Origin: Verrucomicrobiota bacterium
GTDB taxonomy: Bacteria; Verrucomicrobiota; Verrucomicrobiia; Verrucomicrobiales; Verrucomicrobiaceae
Assembly: GCA_025360015.1 (NCBI GenBank)
Contig: JANYCZ010000011.1
Coordinates: 1 to 64,000 of the forward strand
Reading direction: 5' to 3'
DNA length: 64,000 nucleotides
In this document: positions 8,672-16,390 of the stretch, one piece after another
Layout of the letters: every line of letters starts with the position of its first letter
How positions within the stretch are numbered: the first letter of the stretch is position 1
The notes under the pieces: model-generated
The model's input: only the letters and a program-made list of their open reading frames with translations
Told to the model about the DNA's origin: nothing
The model's database searches: none
Made by a program: the position numbers and the translations under genes

Positions 8672-9577
8672 ATGAAAAAGCTTCACCACGTCATCGCTGC
8701 CATCGACTTCACTGCATCCTGCCGCATTGCACTGCGGGAGGCCGTGCACCGCGCCTCGCTCGATGGTGCCACCCTCACCGTCGTCCACGTCATGGACGAG
8801 TTCCTCGTGCATGAGCTCAAAAAAGCTCTGTCCACCGATCAGGCCACCGTTCGCGCTGAATGGCTGGAACGGCTGAAGAAGTTTGTGGATGATGCCGAAG
8901 TCACTGCTGCCGTGAATGCCGAAGTGCGCATCGGCAATCCGTTCACCGAACTCGTTGAATCCTGCCGTGAGCACAGCGCCGATCTCCTCGTCATGGGGGC
9001 CAAAGGATCGCGCAATGAGCCGCACCGCATCGGCGTCATCACCGCCAAGTGTGTGCGCAAGGCCCCCGTCGATGTCCTCGTCGTGCGCGAAGACGCCCAG
9101 GGCCCCTTCCAGCGCATCGTAGCCTGCGTCGATTTTTCTGAAAACTCCGCCAAGGCCGTTCAGTGCGCCCTGCATGTCGCGCAGCAGGATGGCGGCTCGC
9201 TCGACTGCCTGCATGTGTTTCAGAGCGCCCTCGCCATGTCACTCGACTACGGCGGCTTCGCTCCTTCGCTGCCTGCTACCTACGATCCTCAAGCGGTGGA
9301 AAACTGGCGCAAGGAACTGGCCTCCTTCCTGGAGCCGCTGACACAGGATGCCGGCAGTGTCACAGTCTCTCAGCATGTCACCGAGCGTGTGAACATTCGT
9401 GAGGCCATTCTGGATCATGTCAGCGAAGTGCAGGCCACCCTTGTCGTGCTCGGCACCAATGGCAAAACCGGCCTGCGCGAGATGCTCATCGGCACCACGG
9501 CCGAAAAAATCGTCCAGCACGCCCCCTGCTCCATCCTCGCCGTAAAACCGGACGGCTTCGTCATCACCTCTGATTAA
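8672..9577 (+). CDS. Tandem universal stress protein (two Usp domains)
   Basis: A 301-residue cytoplasmic protein with two UspA domains. The first runs about residues 1-145 (HVIAAIDFTASCRIALREA; VMGAKGSRNEPHRIG), the second about 150-300 (RIVACVDFSENSAKAVQCA; VLGTNGKTGLREMLIGTTAEKIV). The second domain keeps the ATP-binding pattern G-x2-G-x9-G-T; in the first it is partly degraded. Tandem Usp proteins are typical members of oxygen-limitation regulons, and the next gene is a FixL-like sensor kinase 9 nt away, so joint expression is likely. The start at 8672 gives the normal MKKLHHVIAAID beginning. Confidence 0.88.
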   Translation: MKKLHHVIAAIDFTASCRIALREAVHRASLDGATLTVVHVMDEFLVHELKKALSTDQATVRAEWLERLKKFVDDAEVTAAVNAEVRIGNPFTELVESCREHSADLLVMGAKGSRNEPHRIGVITAKCVRKAPVDVLVVREDAQGPFQRIVACVDFSENSAKAVQCALHVAQQDGGSLDCLHVFQSALAMSLDYGGFAPSLPATYDPQAVENWRKELASFLEPLTQDAGSVTVSQHVTERVNIREAILDHVSEVQATLVVLGTNGKTGLREMLIGTTAEKIVQHAPCSILAVKPDGFVITSD

Positions 9578-9586
9578 ATTTTTCGT

Positions 9587-10660
9587 ATGCCAATGCATCG
9601 ACCAGCCCCTGACGATCCCAGCATTGCCCAGTTGCAGGCTGCCCTGCAGGCCAGTGAGGAAATCTCCAGCGCCATCGTCGAGACCGCCGTCAATGCCATC
9701 ATCACGATCGATGCCCATTGCATCATCGAAACCGCCAACACCGCCACCGAGCGTCTCTTCGGCTACAACAGCCGTGAGATCATTGGCAAAAATATCAGCA
9801 TGCTCATGCCTCAGCCTTATCGTGACCGGCACGACGGCTATGTGCGGAACTACCTGAACAGCGGCGTGAAGCGCATCATCGGCATTGGGCGTGAAGTCTT
9901 GGGATTGCGCAAAGACGGTTCCGTTTTCCCCATCGACCTCTCCGTGGGCGAGGCCGTGCTGCCCAGCGGCCGTCGCATCTTCACCGGCATCATCCGTGAT
10001 CTCACCGAGCGCAAAATGCTCGAAGACAAGATCCTCCACATCAGCGAGGAGGAGCAGGCGCGCATCGGCCAGGACATCCACGACGACTTGTGCCAGCAGC
10101 TCGCCGCCATCGGCTGCCTCGCGAAGGTGGCGCAAAAAAAACTCACCCAAGCCGGCAGCGCTGAGGCTGAGAGCCTCGCGGAGATTGTCCAGCTCGTCAC
10201 TAGGGCCAACACTCGCGCCCGTGAAACTTCACGTGGTCTCATGCCTGTGGTCATCGACTCCGGCGGCCTCATGGCTGCGCTGGAGGAGCTCGCGCAAAGC
10301 ACCGCCCACGCCTACGAGGTCGTGTGTGATTTTCATTATGACAACCCCGTGCAGGTGAGCGACAACAAGCTGTCCGTGCAGCTCTTCCGCATCGCCCAGG
10401 AAGCTGTCTCCAATGCCGTGAAGCATGGCCAGGCCCGGCGTGTGGACGTTCACCTCGCACGTCAGAACGGCAATATCGTCGTCACCATTCGCGACAACGG
10501 CATTGGCATTCCCGACTCTCCGGCCAAAGGAACCGGCATGGGCCTCTTGACCATGAACCATCGCGCTCAGATGATGGGCGGCACCCTCACCATCGAGCCG
10601 CGCACCGGTGGCGGCACCCAGGTCACATGCACCGTTCCCGCACCAGCGAAACTTCCGTGA
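9587..10660 (+). CDS. FixL-like haem-PAS sensor histidine kinase, NarL-type
   Basis: A 357-residue soluble sensor kinase. Residues about 25-140 form a PAS domain very like that of FixL: LMPQPYRDRHDGYVRNYL and RIIGIGREVLGLRKDGS. Aligned from memory to Bradyrhizobium FixL, His82 matches the proximal haem ligand His200 and Arg102 matches the O2-contacting Arg220. A HisKA_3 dimerisation domain follows, with phospho-acceptor His165 (ARIGQDIHDDLCQQL), then a HATPase domain with IAQEAVSNAVKH and DNGIGI. There are no membrane helices. The gene overlaps the response-regulator gene by 4 nt (GTGA). Oxygen or redox sensing is the best inference; haem binding has not been shown. Confidence 0.85.
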   Translation: MPMHRPAPDDPSIAQLQAALQASEEISSAIVETAVNAIITIDAHCIIETANTATERLFGYNSREIIGKNISMLMPQPYRDRHDGYVRNYLNSGVKRIIGIGREVLGLRKDGSVFPIDLSVGEAVLPSGRRIFTGIIRDLTERKMLEDKILHISEEEQARIGQDIHDDLCQQLAAIGCLAKVAQKKLTQAGSAEAESLAEIVQLVTRANTRARETSRGLMPVVIDSGGLMAALEELAQSTAHAYEVVCDFHYDNPVQVSDNKLSVQLFRIAQEAVSNAVKHGQARRVDVHLARQNGNIVVTIRDNGIGIPDSPAKGTGMGLLTMNHRAQMMGGTLTIEPRTGGGTQVTCTVPAPAKLP

Positions 10661-11304
10661 AGCACCTCGTCCTCATCGATGATCACCCCATCATGCGCCA
10701 CGGCCTCGCGCAGCTCATTCGCGCCGAGGACGGGCTCGATGTCATCGGCGAGGCCGGCAGCGCGCGTGAAGGGTTTGAAGTCGTGGGCTCTCTCCGGCCC
10801 GACCTCGCCGTCATTGATCTCACCCTGCCGGACAAGAACGGCCTCGAACTCGTCAAAGACATTCGTGCCGCGTATCCCGCCACTCAATGCATCGTGCTCT
10901 CCATGCACGATGAGACGCTCTATGGCGAGCGCGCGCTGCGTGCTGGCGCCCGTGGCTACGTGATGAAAGAGGCCGCTGCCGATCACCTCGTCACCGCCAT
11001 TCACAAAGTCATCAGCGGCGGTCTCTACGTCAGTGAATCTCTCAATGCCCGCATGCTGGAGCAAGTCACCGGCTCATCTCGTTCCCAAGCCACCGGCATG
11101 GACGCCCTCACAGATCGCGAGCTCGAAATCCTTGCACTCATTGGCAAAGGCGTCGCCACCAAAAACATCGCTGCACAGCTCGGCATCAGCGCCAGAACCG
11201 TTGAAGCCCATCGCGCTCACATCAAAGAAAAACTCGGCATGACAGACGGTGCCGCCCTTGTGCGCCATGCCGTGCAGTGGGTGGAGAGCCACACCAGGGT
11301 ATAG
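10657..11304 (+). CDS. NarL/LuxR-family response regulator
   Basis: Cognate regulator of the preceding kinase. The receiver domain carries the acidic pair D8-D9 (LIDDHP), phospho-acceptor Asp54 (DLAVIDLTLPDKNG) and Lys104 (GYVMKEA). The C-terminal LuxR helix-turn-helix is LTDRELEILALIGKG then KNIAAQLGISARTVEAHRAHI. The chosen start is the GTG at 10657 that overlaps the kinase stop, giving 215 residues and VKHLVLIDDHP at the N-terminus; an ATG at 10627 would add ten residues. Phosphorylation by the HisKA_3 kinase is expected to promote DNA binding. The Usp gene upstream and perhaps the SWIB gene downstream are candidate targets. Confidence 0.93.
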   Translation: MKHLVLIDDHPIMRHGLAQLIRAEDGLDVIGEAGSAREGFEVVGSLRPDLAVIDLTLPDKNGLELVKDIRAAYPATQCIVLSMHDETLYGERALRAGARGYVMKEAAADHLVTAIHKVISGGLYVSESLNARMLEQVTGSSRSQATGMDALTDRELEILALIGKGVATKNIAAQLGISARTVEAHRAHIKEKLGMTDGAALVRHAVQWVESHTRV

Positions 11305-11497
11305 CAGCTTTTCATGCCACTTCGCCTGAGAATTTGAAGGCGCAGCGGCGGCTCTTTTGATCACAATCTTTAGCGCGAATGATGAACAAAGGCACCTTTG
11401 CAAAGAGCTTCTCAAGCTCATCATCTCACCTGCATTTGCGCATGGGACTGGGTCGTCGTACGCAGGGAAACAACCCCAAATATTGATGAAATTTGCG

Positions 11498-11525
11498 TTG
11501 ACGCTCCGCAGGGCGCTCTCATAAC
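11498..11525 (+). promoter_or_regulatory. Candidate sigma-70 promoter for the SWIB gene
   Basis: TTGACG at 11498-11503 and CATAAC at 11520-11525 with a 16-nt spacer, 33 nt before the ATG of the SWIB gene, inside an AT-richer stretch. The -35 matches consensus at five of six positions, the -10 at four. Confidence 0.4.
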
Positions 11526-11557
11526 CTGCGCAATCGGCAACCGCCGCCAACAACACT

Positions 11558-11944
11558 ATGGCCAAGAAAGCAACCAACGCAAAACCAGCAGCCAAGAAGG
11601 CTGCCAAAGCCCCGGCAGCCAAGAAAGCTGTCAAAGCACCGGCAGCCAAGAAAGCTGCCAAAGCCCCGGCAGCCAAGAAAGCTGCCAAACGGAAACCCAA
11701 TCCTGCTCTGATGAAGCCGGTGCAGCCTGACGCGGTTCTCGCAGCCGTCGTTGGCAGCAAGCCTGCTCCTCGTGGTCAGATCACGAAGAAGCTGTGGGAC
11801 TACATCAAGAAGAACGGTCTTCAGGACGCCAAGAACAAGCGCAACATCAATGCTGATGACGCATTGAAGGCGGTGTTCGGCGGCAAGAAGCAAGTGTCGA
11901 TGTTTGAGATGACCAAGCTGGTCTCCAATCACATCAACGCCTGA
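11558..11944 (+). CDS. SWIB/MDM2-domain protein with histone-H1-like tail
   Basis: A 128-residue chromatin-type protein. Residues 1-47 are a lysine/alanine/proline tail built from a nine-residue unit (AAKKA-[AV]-KAP) repeated about four times, like the tails of eukaryotic H1 and bacterial HU/Hc1 proteins. Residues about 50-128 are a SWIB domain: PVQPDAVLAAVVG, then RGQITKKLWDYIKKNGLQD, and DALKAVFGGKKQVSMFEMTKLVSNHI. SWIB domains are known in chlamydial proteins (including a topoisomerase fusion) and eukaryotic remodelling complexes. A nucleoid-associated role is inferred. The gene is monocistronic between a promoter-like box and a strong terminator. Confidence 0.9.
   Translation: MAKKATNAKPAAKKAAKAPAAKKAVKAPAAKKAAKAPAAKKAAKRKPNPALMKPVQPDAVLAAVVGSKPAPRGQITKKLWDYIKKNGLQDAKNKRNINADDALKAVFGGKKQVSMFEMTKLVSNHINA
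11588..11692 (+). repeat. 27-bp tandem repeat coding the H1-like tail
   Basis: Nearly identical 27-bp units (GCAGCCAAGAAAGCTGCCAA then AGCCCCG) start at 11588, 11615, 11642 and, incomplete, 11669. They encode the AAKKAAKAP units of the SWIB protein. Unit number may vary between strains. Confidence 0.85.
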
Positions 11945-11963
11945 TTCCCTCCTGGATTCCTGA

Positions 11964-12000
11964 CGCCGCGCCCGGTTCCATCCAGGCGCGGCGCTTTTTT
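11964..12000 (+). terminator. Rho-independent terminator of the SWIB gene
   Basis: CGCCGCGCC, a 12-nt loop, GGCGCGGCG, one C and then six T. The stem is a perfect 9 bp and begins 20 nt after the stop codon at 11944. Confidence 0.9.
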
Positions 12001-12023
12001 GCCCCGCTCCGCCGGCAGCTTTT

Positions 12024-12345
12024 GATAGCATTTTCAAAAACTGATTTCCGGAAATCAAGGGGGGACATGCATGCTCGTAGAATGGGTGTGGCGACAGCCC
12101 GCCCGTTCGTGAGCGTGTGGCAATGCCCAAGGCCTCGCTTCATTCCCAGCGTCGGGGTGGCGACGTAGGACGGTGAGCGTCGAAAACACACAGTTGGCTA
12201 AACATACCTAGCGCCATGAGCTTTCTCGGCAGGACAATGCAGTCTTCCACCACGCCACGGCACTCCGCGACACACCAGCTCCACCGGAGCTGCGTAATTG
12301 AGCCCTGGGTCAGCCGAGCCTCAGCGAGGCGACCCTGGGTCTGCA
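12024..12345. repeat. Intergenic repeat cluster: families B and A
   Basis: Holds no gene. Positions 12077-12123 carry family B (GGGTGTGGCGACAGCCCGCC then GAGCGTGTGGCAA), which recurs at 35710 and, diverged, at 17934. Just before it, GATAGCATTTTCAAAAACTG resembles a stretch at 17987. Positions 12300-12345 carry a short family A copy (CCCTGGGTCAGCCGAGCCTC then GCGAGGCGACCCTGGGT). The rest up to the sulfatase stop at 12461 shows nothing I can name. Confidence 0.6.
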
Positions 12346-12460
12346 CTGCGCATCCGTCGGTGGCCGAGAGCATCCGCGCCCTCCGCCGATCAAAGCCCTC
12401 AACTAATCCTCAGTCGGTCATTCCTTTGCCTGTCCATTCCCTTGCCAAAAAAGTGCGCGT

Positions 12461-14365
12461 TCAAAAATCCCACCGTTGCCCTTTTCCATTCACCGGCGAC
12501 ACCTCAATAAAATCCACCTCACCATCCGGCAGATAAACCCGCAGCGTCCCCAGCGCCCCCTTCTCGCGCACCTCAATCTTCACCTCCTGCCAGTCACCCG
12601 TCTTGACCTCAAAGGCCGAGGAATGAATCACATCCGGATCAGCCGCCGTGTGCGGCAGCGAGTCAATCTTTCCCGCACCACCCGCTTCACTGCGCACGCG
12701 CAGCGTCACCACCGCAGGTCCGTTCATCTTCGCCATGCCATGCCCGAGGAAGGCCCCGCCGGGCTTCCCCGTGCTCTTCATCGTCAGAATGCCCCCGCTC
12801 ACAGTTGCCTTGCATCCGCGTTCCTTCCACGCTGCCAGCGGATCGGTGTTTGAAACGGGCACCTTGGCCGCTACGGGCTTGTACGCCGGGTTGGGCCGTG
12901 GATAAGTAGCGCCCGTATCTTTGAGAAAGCCATCAATGAGCACCTCAAGCTCCTTCACCTTCTCCGGCGTCGCATCAGCAAGATCATGCGCCTCGCTGAG
13001 GTCCTCGCGCAGATTGTAAAGTTCGCTTGTGCCCGGATTGCCAAACCAGCGCAGCAGTTTGAAATCTCCACTGCGCACCCACACCCCACCAGCGCGGTGC
13101 GCCCCCGCATGCGGATGATAGTTGAAGTAGGCTTCACGCTTCAGCTCGCCTTCGCCCCTCAATACCTTCGCATAACTCACCCCATCAAAAATCTGCTGCT
13201 CCGGTTTCGCGATGCCCAGCAGATCAATCACCGTCGGGTACACATCGATCGGCCCCACCACCGCATCGCTCGTGCTCGCAGCTTGGATCTTCCCCGCCCA
13301 CGCCCACATCATCGGCACCCGCGTCCCGCCTTCATACAGCGTGCCTTTGCCGTCGCGCAGCGGTGTGTTCATCGTCGGCGGCTGATTGCCCGCCCACTTT
13401 TGCCAGTCCTCGTTGGCGGATTTTTTCCCGTCCGTCGTGAGGTTGCTGTGCGTGTTGCCACCGTTGTCAGAGGTGAAAATGATGATCGTATTGTCCGCGA
13501 TGCCCTGCTCATCCAGCTCGGCCAGGATACGCCCAAAGCACTCGTCCACGCTCCTCAGCATCGACGCCATGATCGGATTGCCCTGCCGCCCGCTGGGATC
13601 TTTCTTTGCCGCAAAGTACTTCGTGTACTCCACCTTGTGCCCCCACGGTCCATGCACTCCATAGCACCACAGGTTGAGGAAAAACGGTCCGCCTTTACTC
13701 GATGAAATAAACTTCACCGCCTCCGCCGCCTGACGATCCACAATGTACTCTCCCGGCGGTCCATCAGTGATCGTGCCCACTTTGGTTTTCCCACCCGGCT
13801 TGCCCTCAGGCACCACACCATACGGCGAGAAATACTCCCCCGGCGGCCCCGGATCAGGATGGCAGTGAAACGCCACATCAAAGCCCTGCTGCTCCGGCCA
13901 GTAAGGCTGCGTCAGACCCAGGTGCCATTTGCCGATGTGCGCCGTCCGGTAGCCCGCTCCCTTCAGAGTCTCCGCCAGCGTGATCTGTGCGGGCTCCAGG
14001 TAGTTTTTGCTCTCAGGCAGCAGCATCGGCACATTCGCCGGTGCCGTTTCCGGCAAAAACACATGCCCCGTCGGCTGCGGTGGCTGGTGCCCGCTCGCCG
14101 TGGTGATGCCATGCCTCGCGGTGTATTGCCCGGTAAGCAGACTCCCGCGCGTCGGCGAGCACAGCGGCTGCGCATACGCATTCGTGAACCTCATCGCCCG
14201 CGTCGCAAACTTGTCGATGTTCGGCGTCTCATAGTACTTGGAGCCATACACCCCGCTGTCCATCCAGCCCATGTCATCGGTGAGGAAAAGCACCACATTA
14301 GGCGCAGCCCACAAAGACGAATGCAGAAGGGCAAAGGATGAAAGCAGCAGCAGAAAAAACTTCAT
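12461..14365 (-). CDS. Secreted formylglycine sulfatase
   Basis: A 634-residue exported arylsulfatase-family enzyme that would hydrolyse sulfate esters, probably on sulfated polysaccharides. After a signal peptide (MKFFLLLLSSFALLHSSLWA) come the metal-binding LTDD (Asp30, Asp31) and the signature CSPTRGSLLTGQ. In this signature Cys69 is the residue converted to formylglycine, so an unlinked FGE maturase is needed. HIGKWHLG and FTSDNGGNTH complete the catalytic set. After about residue 480 there is an extra beta-rich C-terminal domain of unknown role. The start at 14365 is chosen for the signal peptide; the frame is open to 14419. No glycosidase is adjacent. Confidence 0.93.
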   Translation of the reverse strand: MKFFLLLLSSFALLHSSLWAAPNVVLFLTDDMGWMDSGVYGSKYYETPNIDKFATRAMRFTNAYAQPLCSPTRGSLLTGQYTARHGITTASGHQPPQPTGHVFLPETAPANVPMLLPESKNYLEPAQITLAETLKGAGYRTAHIGKWHLGLTQPYWPEQQGFDVAFHCHPDPGPPGEYFSPYGVVPEGKPGGKTKVGTITDGPPGEYIVDRQAAEAVKFISSSKGGPFFLNLWCYGVHGPWGHKVEYTKYFAAKKDPSGRQGNPIMASMLRSVDECFGRILAELDEQGIADNTIIIFTSDNGGNTHSNLTTDGKKSANEDWQKWAGNQPPTMNTPLRDGKGTLYEGGTRVPMMWAWAGKIQAASTSDAVVGPIDVYPTVIDLLGIAKPEQQIFDGVSYAKVLRGEGELKREAYFNYHPHAGAHRAGGVWVRSGDFKLLRWFGNPGTSELYNLREDLSEAHDLADATPEKVKELEVLIDGFLKDTGATYPRPNPAYKPVAAKVPVSNTDPLAAWKERGCKATVSGGILTMKSTGKPGGAFLGHGMAKMNGPAVVTLRVRSEAGGAGKIDSLPHTAADPDVIHSSAFEVKTGDWQEVKIEVREKGALGTLRVYLPDGEVDFIEVSPVNGKGQRWDF

Positions 14366-14497
14366 GGTCCGCTGTGAACGACAACACCCAATATGGAATT
14401 GCGCACAAATGCAGCCCAACGCTCCAACGATTCAAATTGCAGCCTCATTGATCACGCCCTCCCGCTCATCGGATCGCAACCACCGTCAACTCCCCCA

Positions 14498-16315
14498 TCA
14501 CGAATCCCACTGGCTGCGCTGCACACCGATGAAAGTCATGCCCAGGCCGACCAGCACATGCACGAAAAGTACGAAACCCGCGATGGTGGGGCTGATCAGG
14601 TCGGTGGAGGTCACCTGCTTCACCGCGTCATAAAAGGCGGTGCTGCGCATGCTGCTCAGGCTGCCGCTCCAGCTCCAGAAGGCGACGACGAGCGGCTGCA
14701 CCCAGTTTTCCAGCCAGTCAGGCAGGGTCAGCACGGCTCCCGAAAGAGGCAGCTGAAACCCGACGAGGTAGATGCATAAAATCGTGGCCTTCTCCGGGGT
14801 CTTGCTCATGGCCGAAATGCCCAGGCACACGCTCGTCATTGCCGCCGAAGCTAGGACCAGCAGCACCAGCTTGGTCACCAGATCTCCCGGCATCCCTCCC
14901 ACGACCATGTCCACGAAGAACCCCATCCATAAACTCTGCGCCAACACAAAGATGCCAAGGAAGATCATCTTGCTGCCGATGTAGGCGAGGGGATGCAGCC
15001 CGCCGAGTTTTTCGCGTTCCAAAATCAATCGCTCAGATGCGATCTCGCGCGCCGCGTTGTTGCTCGCCATCAGCGTCACCAGCACCACCTGCAGCATGAT
15101 GAGACCGGAGACCAGTCCCCCAGCCTTGAGCTGCTCCTCTCCGTGCTGCTTCATCTGCTGATACTCCTGCTGCATGTTGTCATCTTGATGCAACGAGAGC
15201 GCACGCAGCGGCTTGATGCCGTCGAGTGCGAAAATGACCACCAGCAGAGGGAAGCCAATCAGCATGGCGAGATGCAGCCACACCTGCGCTTTGTCCCGGC
15301 GGAAGATGGTCCAGCGCCGCCGCAGCAGTTCAAACATCTGCGTCATCATGGACGGCGTTTCGACCGGGGGCAGTTCCAGATGCTCAGGCACTTCATCAGG
15401 CTCTGGCAGCGCCACCGCACGCTCCTCACGCACGCTGGTCTTGGACGGGCCGCTGCTTTTCCTGGCTTCCTCATCTTCCGGCAGCCTAGGTACACCGTCG
15501 AAACCGTGACGCTGGTAATAAGTCTCGCGGTATTTCTCCCACGACTCATGCCAGTCGCCGGCCTTCCGCTCCGTCAGCTTGAGATAGACCTCTTCGGGAT
15601 GTTCGGCGTCAAAGTAATGCATCATCGACTTCGGCGGCCCGTGATAGGTCAGCACCCCCTGATACATCACCATCACGCTGTCGTAGGCGTCCAGACTGGC
15701 CAGGCTGTGCGTGACATTGATCACCACGCGTTTCGGATGTCCGCGTGACAAAACGCGCAGCAGATTGGTGATCTCGTTTTCAGATTTCGGATCCAGGCCG
15801 CTCGTCACCTCGTCGCACAGCAGCAGGCACGGATCGGTCACCAGCTCCAGCGCCAGTCCGAGACGGCGTTTCTGCCCCCCGGAAAGCACCTTCACCTGTC
15901 GGTCGGAGAGATGCGTCAGGCCGGTCACTTCCAGGATGTGATCCAGCGCGGGGATGAAATCTTCCGTCTGCGCCAGTTGCGTGCGCAGCACCATCGCACT
16001 GGCGATGCTCTCCTCCACCGTCAGCAGATCATACGCCACGCTAAACTGCGGCACATAGCCGAGATCCCCGGGGTGCAGATCCTCCTCACTGCTCAAGTCC
16101 CGCCCATCCCACAGCAGCTCTCCGGAAGTTTCTTGCTGTATGCCCGTGATCACCTTCAGCAGGGTCGTCTTGCCGCAGCCGGACGGCCCGACGATGGCCA
16201 CCAGATGCCCCGGCGGGACGTTAAAGCTCACTTCTCGGAGCAGATGCACCGTGCTGTTCTTTTCCGAGCCCCCTGGCCCCTCGACTTCAAGACAAACGTT
16301 GAGCGCTTTGAGCAT
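14498..16315 (-). CDS. ABCG-type ABC transporter, ATPase and permease fused
   Basis: A 605-residue half-transporter with the reverse domain order typical of ABCG proteins. The nucleotide-binding domain comes first (Walker A GPSGCGKT at 43-50, signature LSGGQ at 144-148, Walker B CLLLCDE at 163-169). A charged linker follows at about 290-370, then an ABC-2 membrane domain of about six helices (LAMLIGFPLLVVIFALDGI to FVLFVHVLVGLGMTFIG). Such proteins would work as dimers. The substrate is unknown. The start at 16315 is used because the longer frame (to 16606) runs into the divergent AsmA-like gene. Confidence 0.88.
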   Translation of the reverse strand: MLKALNVCLEVEGPGGSEKNSTVHLLREVSFNVPPGHLVAIVGPSGCGKTTLLKVITGIQQETSGELLWDGRDLSSEEDLHPGDLGYVPQFSVAYDLLTVEESIASAMVLRTQLAQTEDFIPALDHILEVTGLTHLSDRQVKVLSGGQKRRLGLALELVTDPCLLLCDEVTSGLDPKSENEITNLLRVLSRGHPKRVVINVTHSLASLDAYDSVMVMYQGVLTYHGPPKSMMHYFDAEHPEEVYLKLTERKAGDWHESWEKYRETYYQRHGFDGVPRLPEDEEARKSSGPSKTSVREERAVALPEPDEVPEHLELPPVETPSMMTQMFELLRRRWTIFRRDKAQVWLHLAMLIGFPLLVVIFALDGIKPLRALSLHQDDNMQQEYQQMKQHGEEQLKAGGLVSGLIMLQVVLVTLMASNNAAREIASERLILEREKLGGLHPLAYIGSKMIFLGIFVLAQSLWMGFFVDMVVGGMPGDLVTKLVLLVLASAAMTSVCLGISAMSKTPEKATILCIYLVGFQLPLSGAVLTLPDWLENWVQPLVVAFWSWSGSLSSMRSTAFYDAVKQVTSTDLISPTIAGFVLFVHVLVGLGMTFIGVQRSQWDS

Positions 16316-16390
16316 ACAGGTTAAATAAGTGCCTGACACTAGGCCGGAGAGCAATGCTCTGGCGATGAAAAAATTCAATCCACCGCCAAA

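Noticed and set aside
11588..11692. CRISPR-like array
   Set aside because: The 27-bp units are contiguous, without spacers, and encode the tail of the SWIB protein. No true repeat-spacer array or cas gene was seen in the window.
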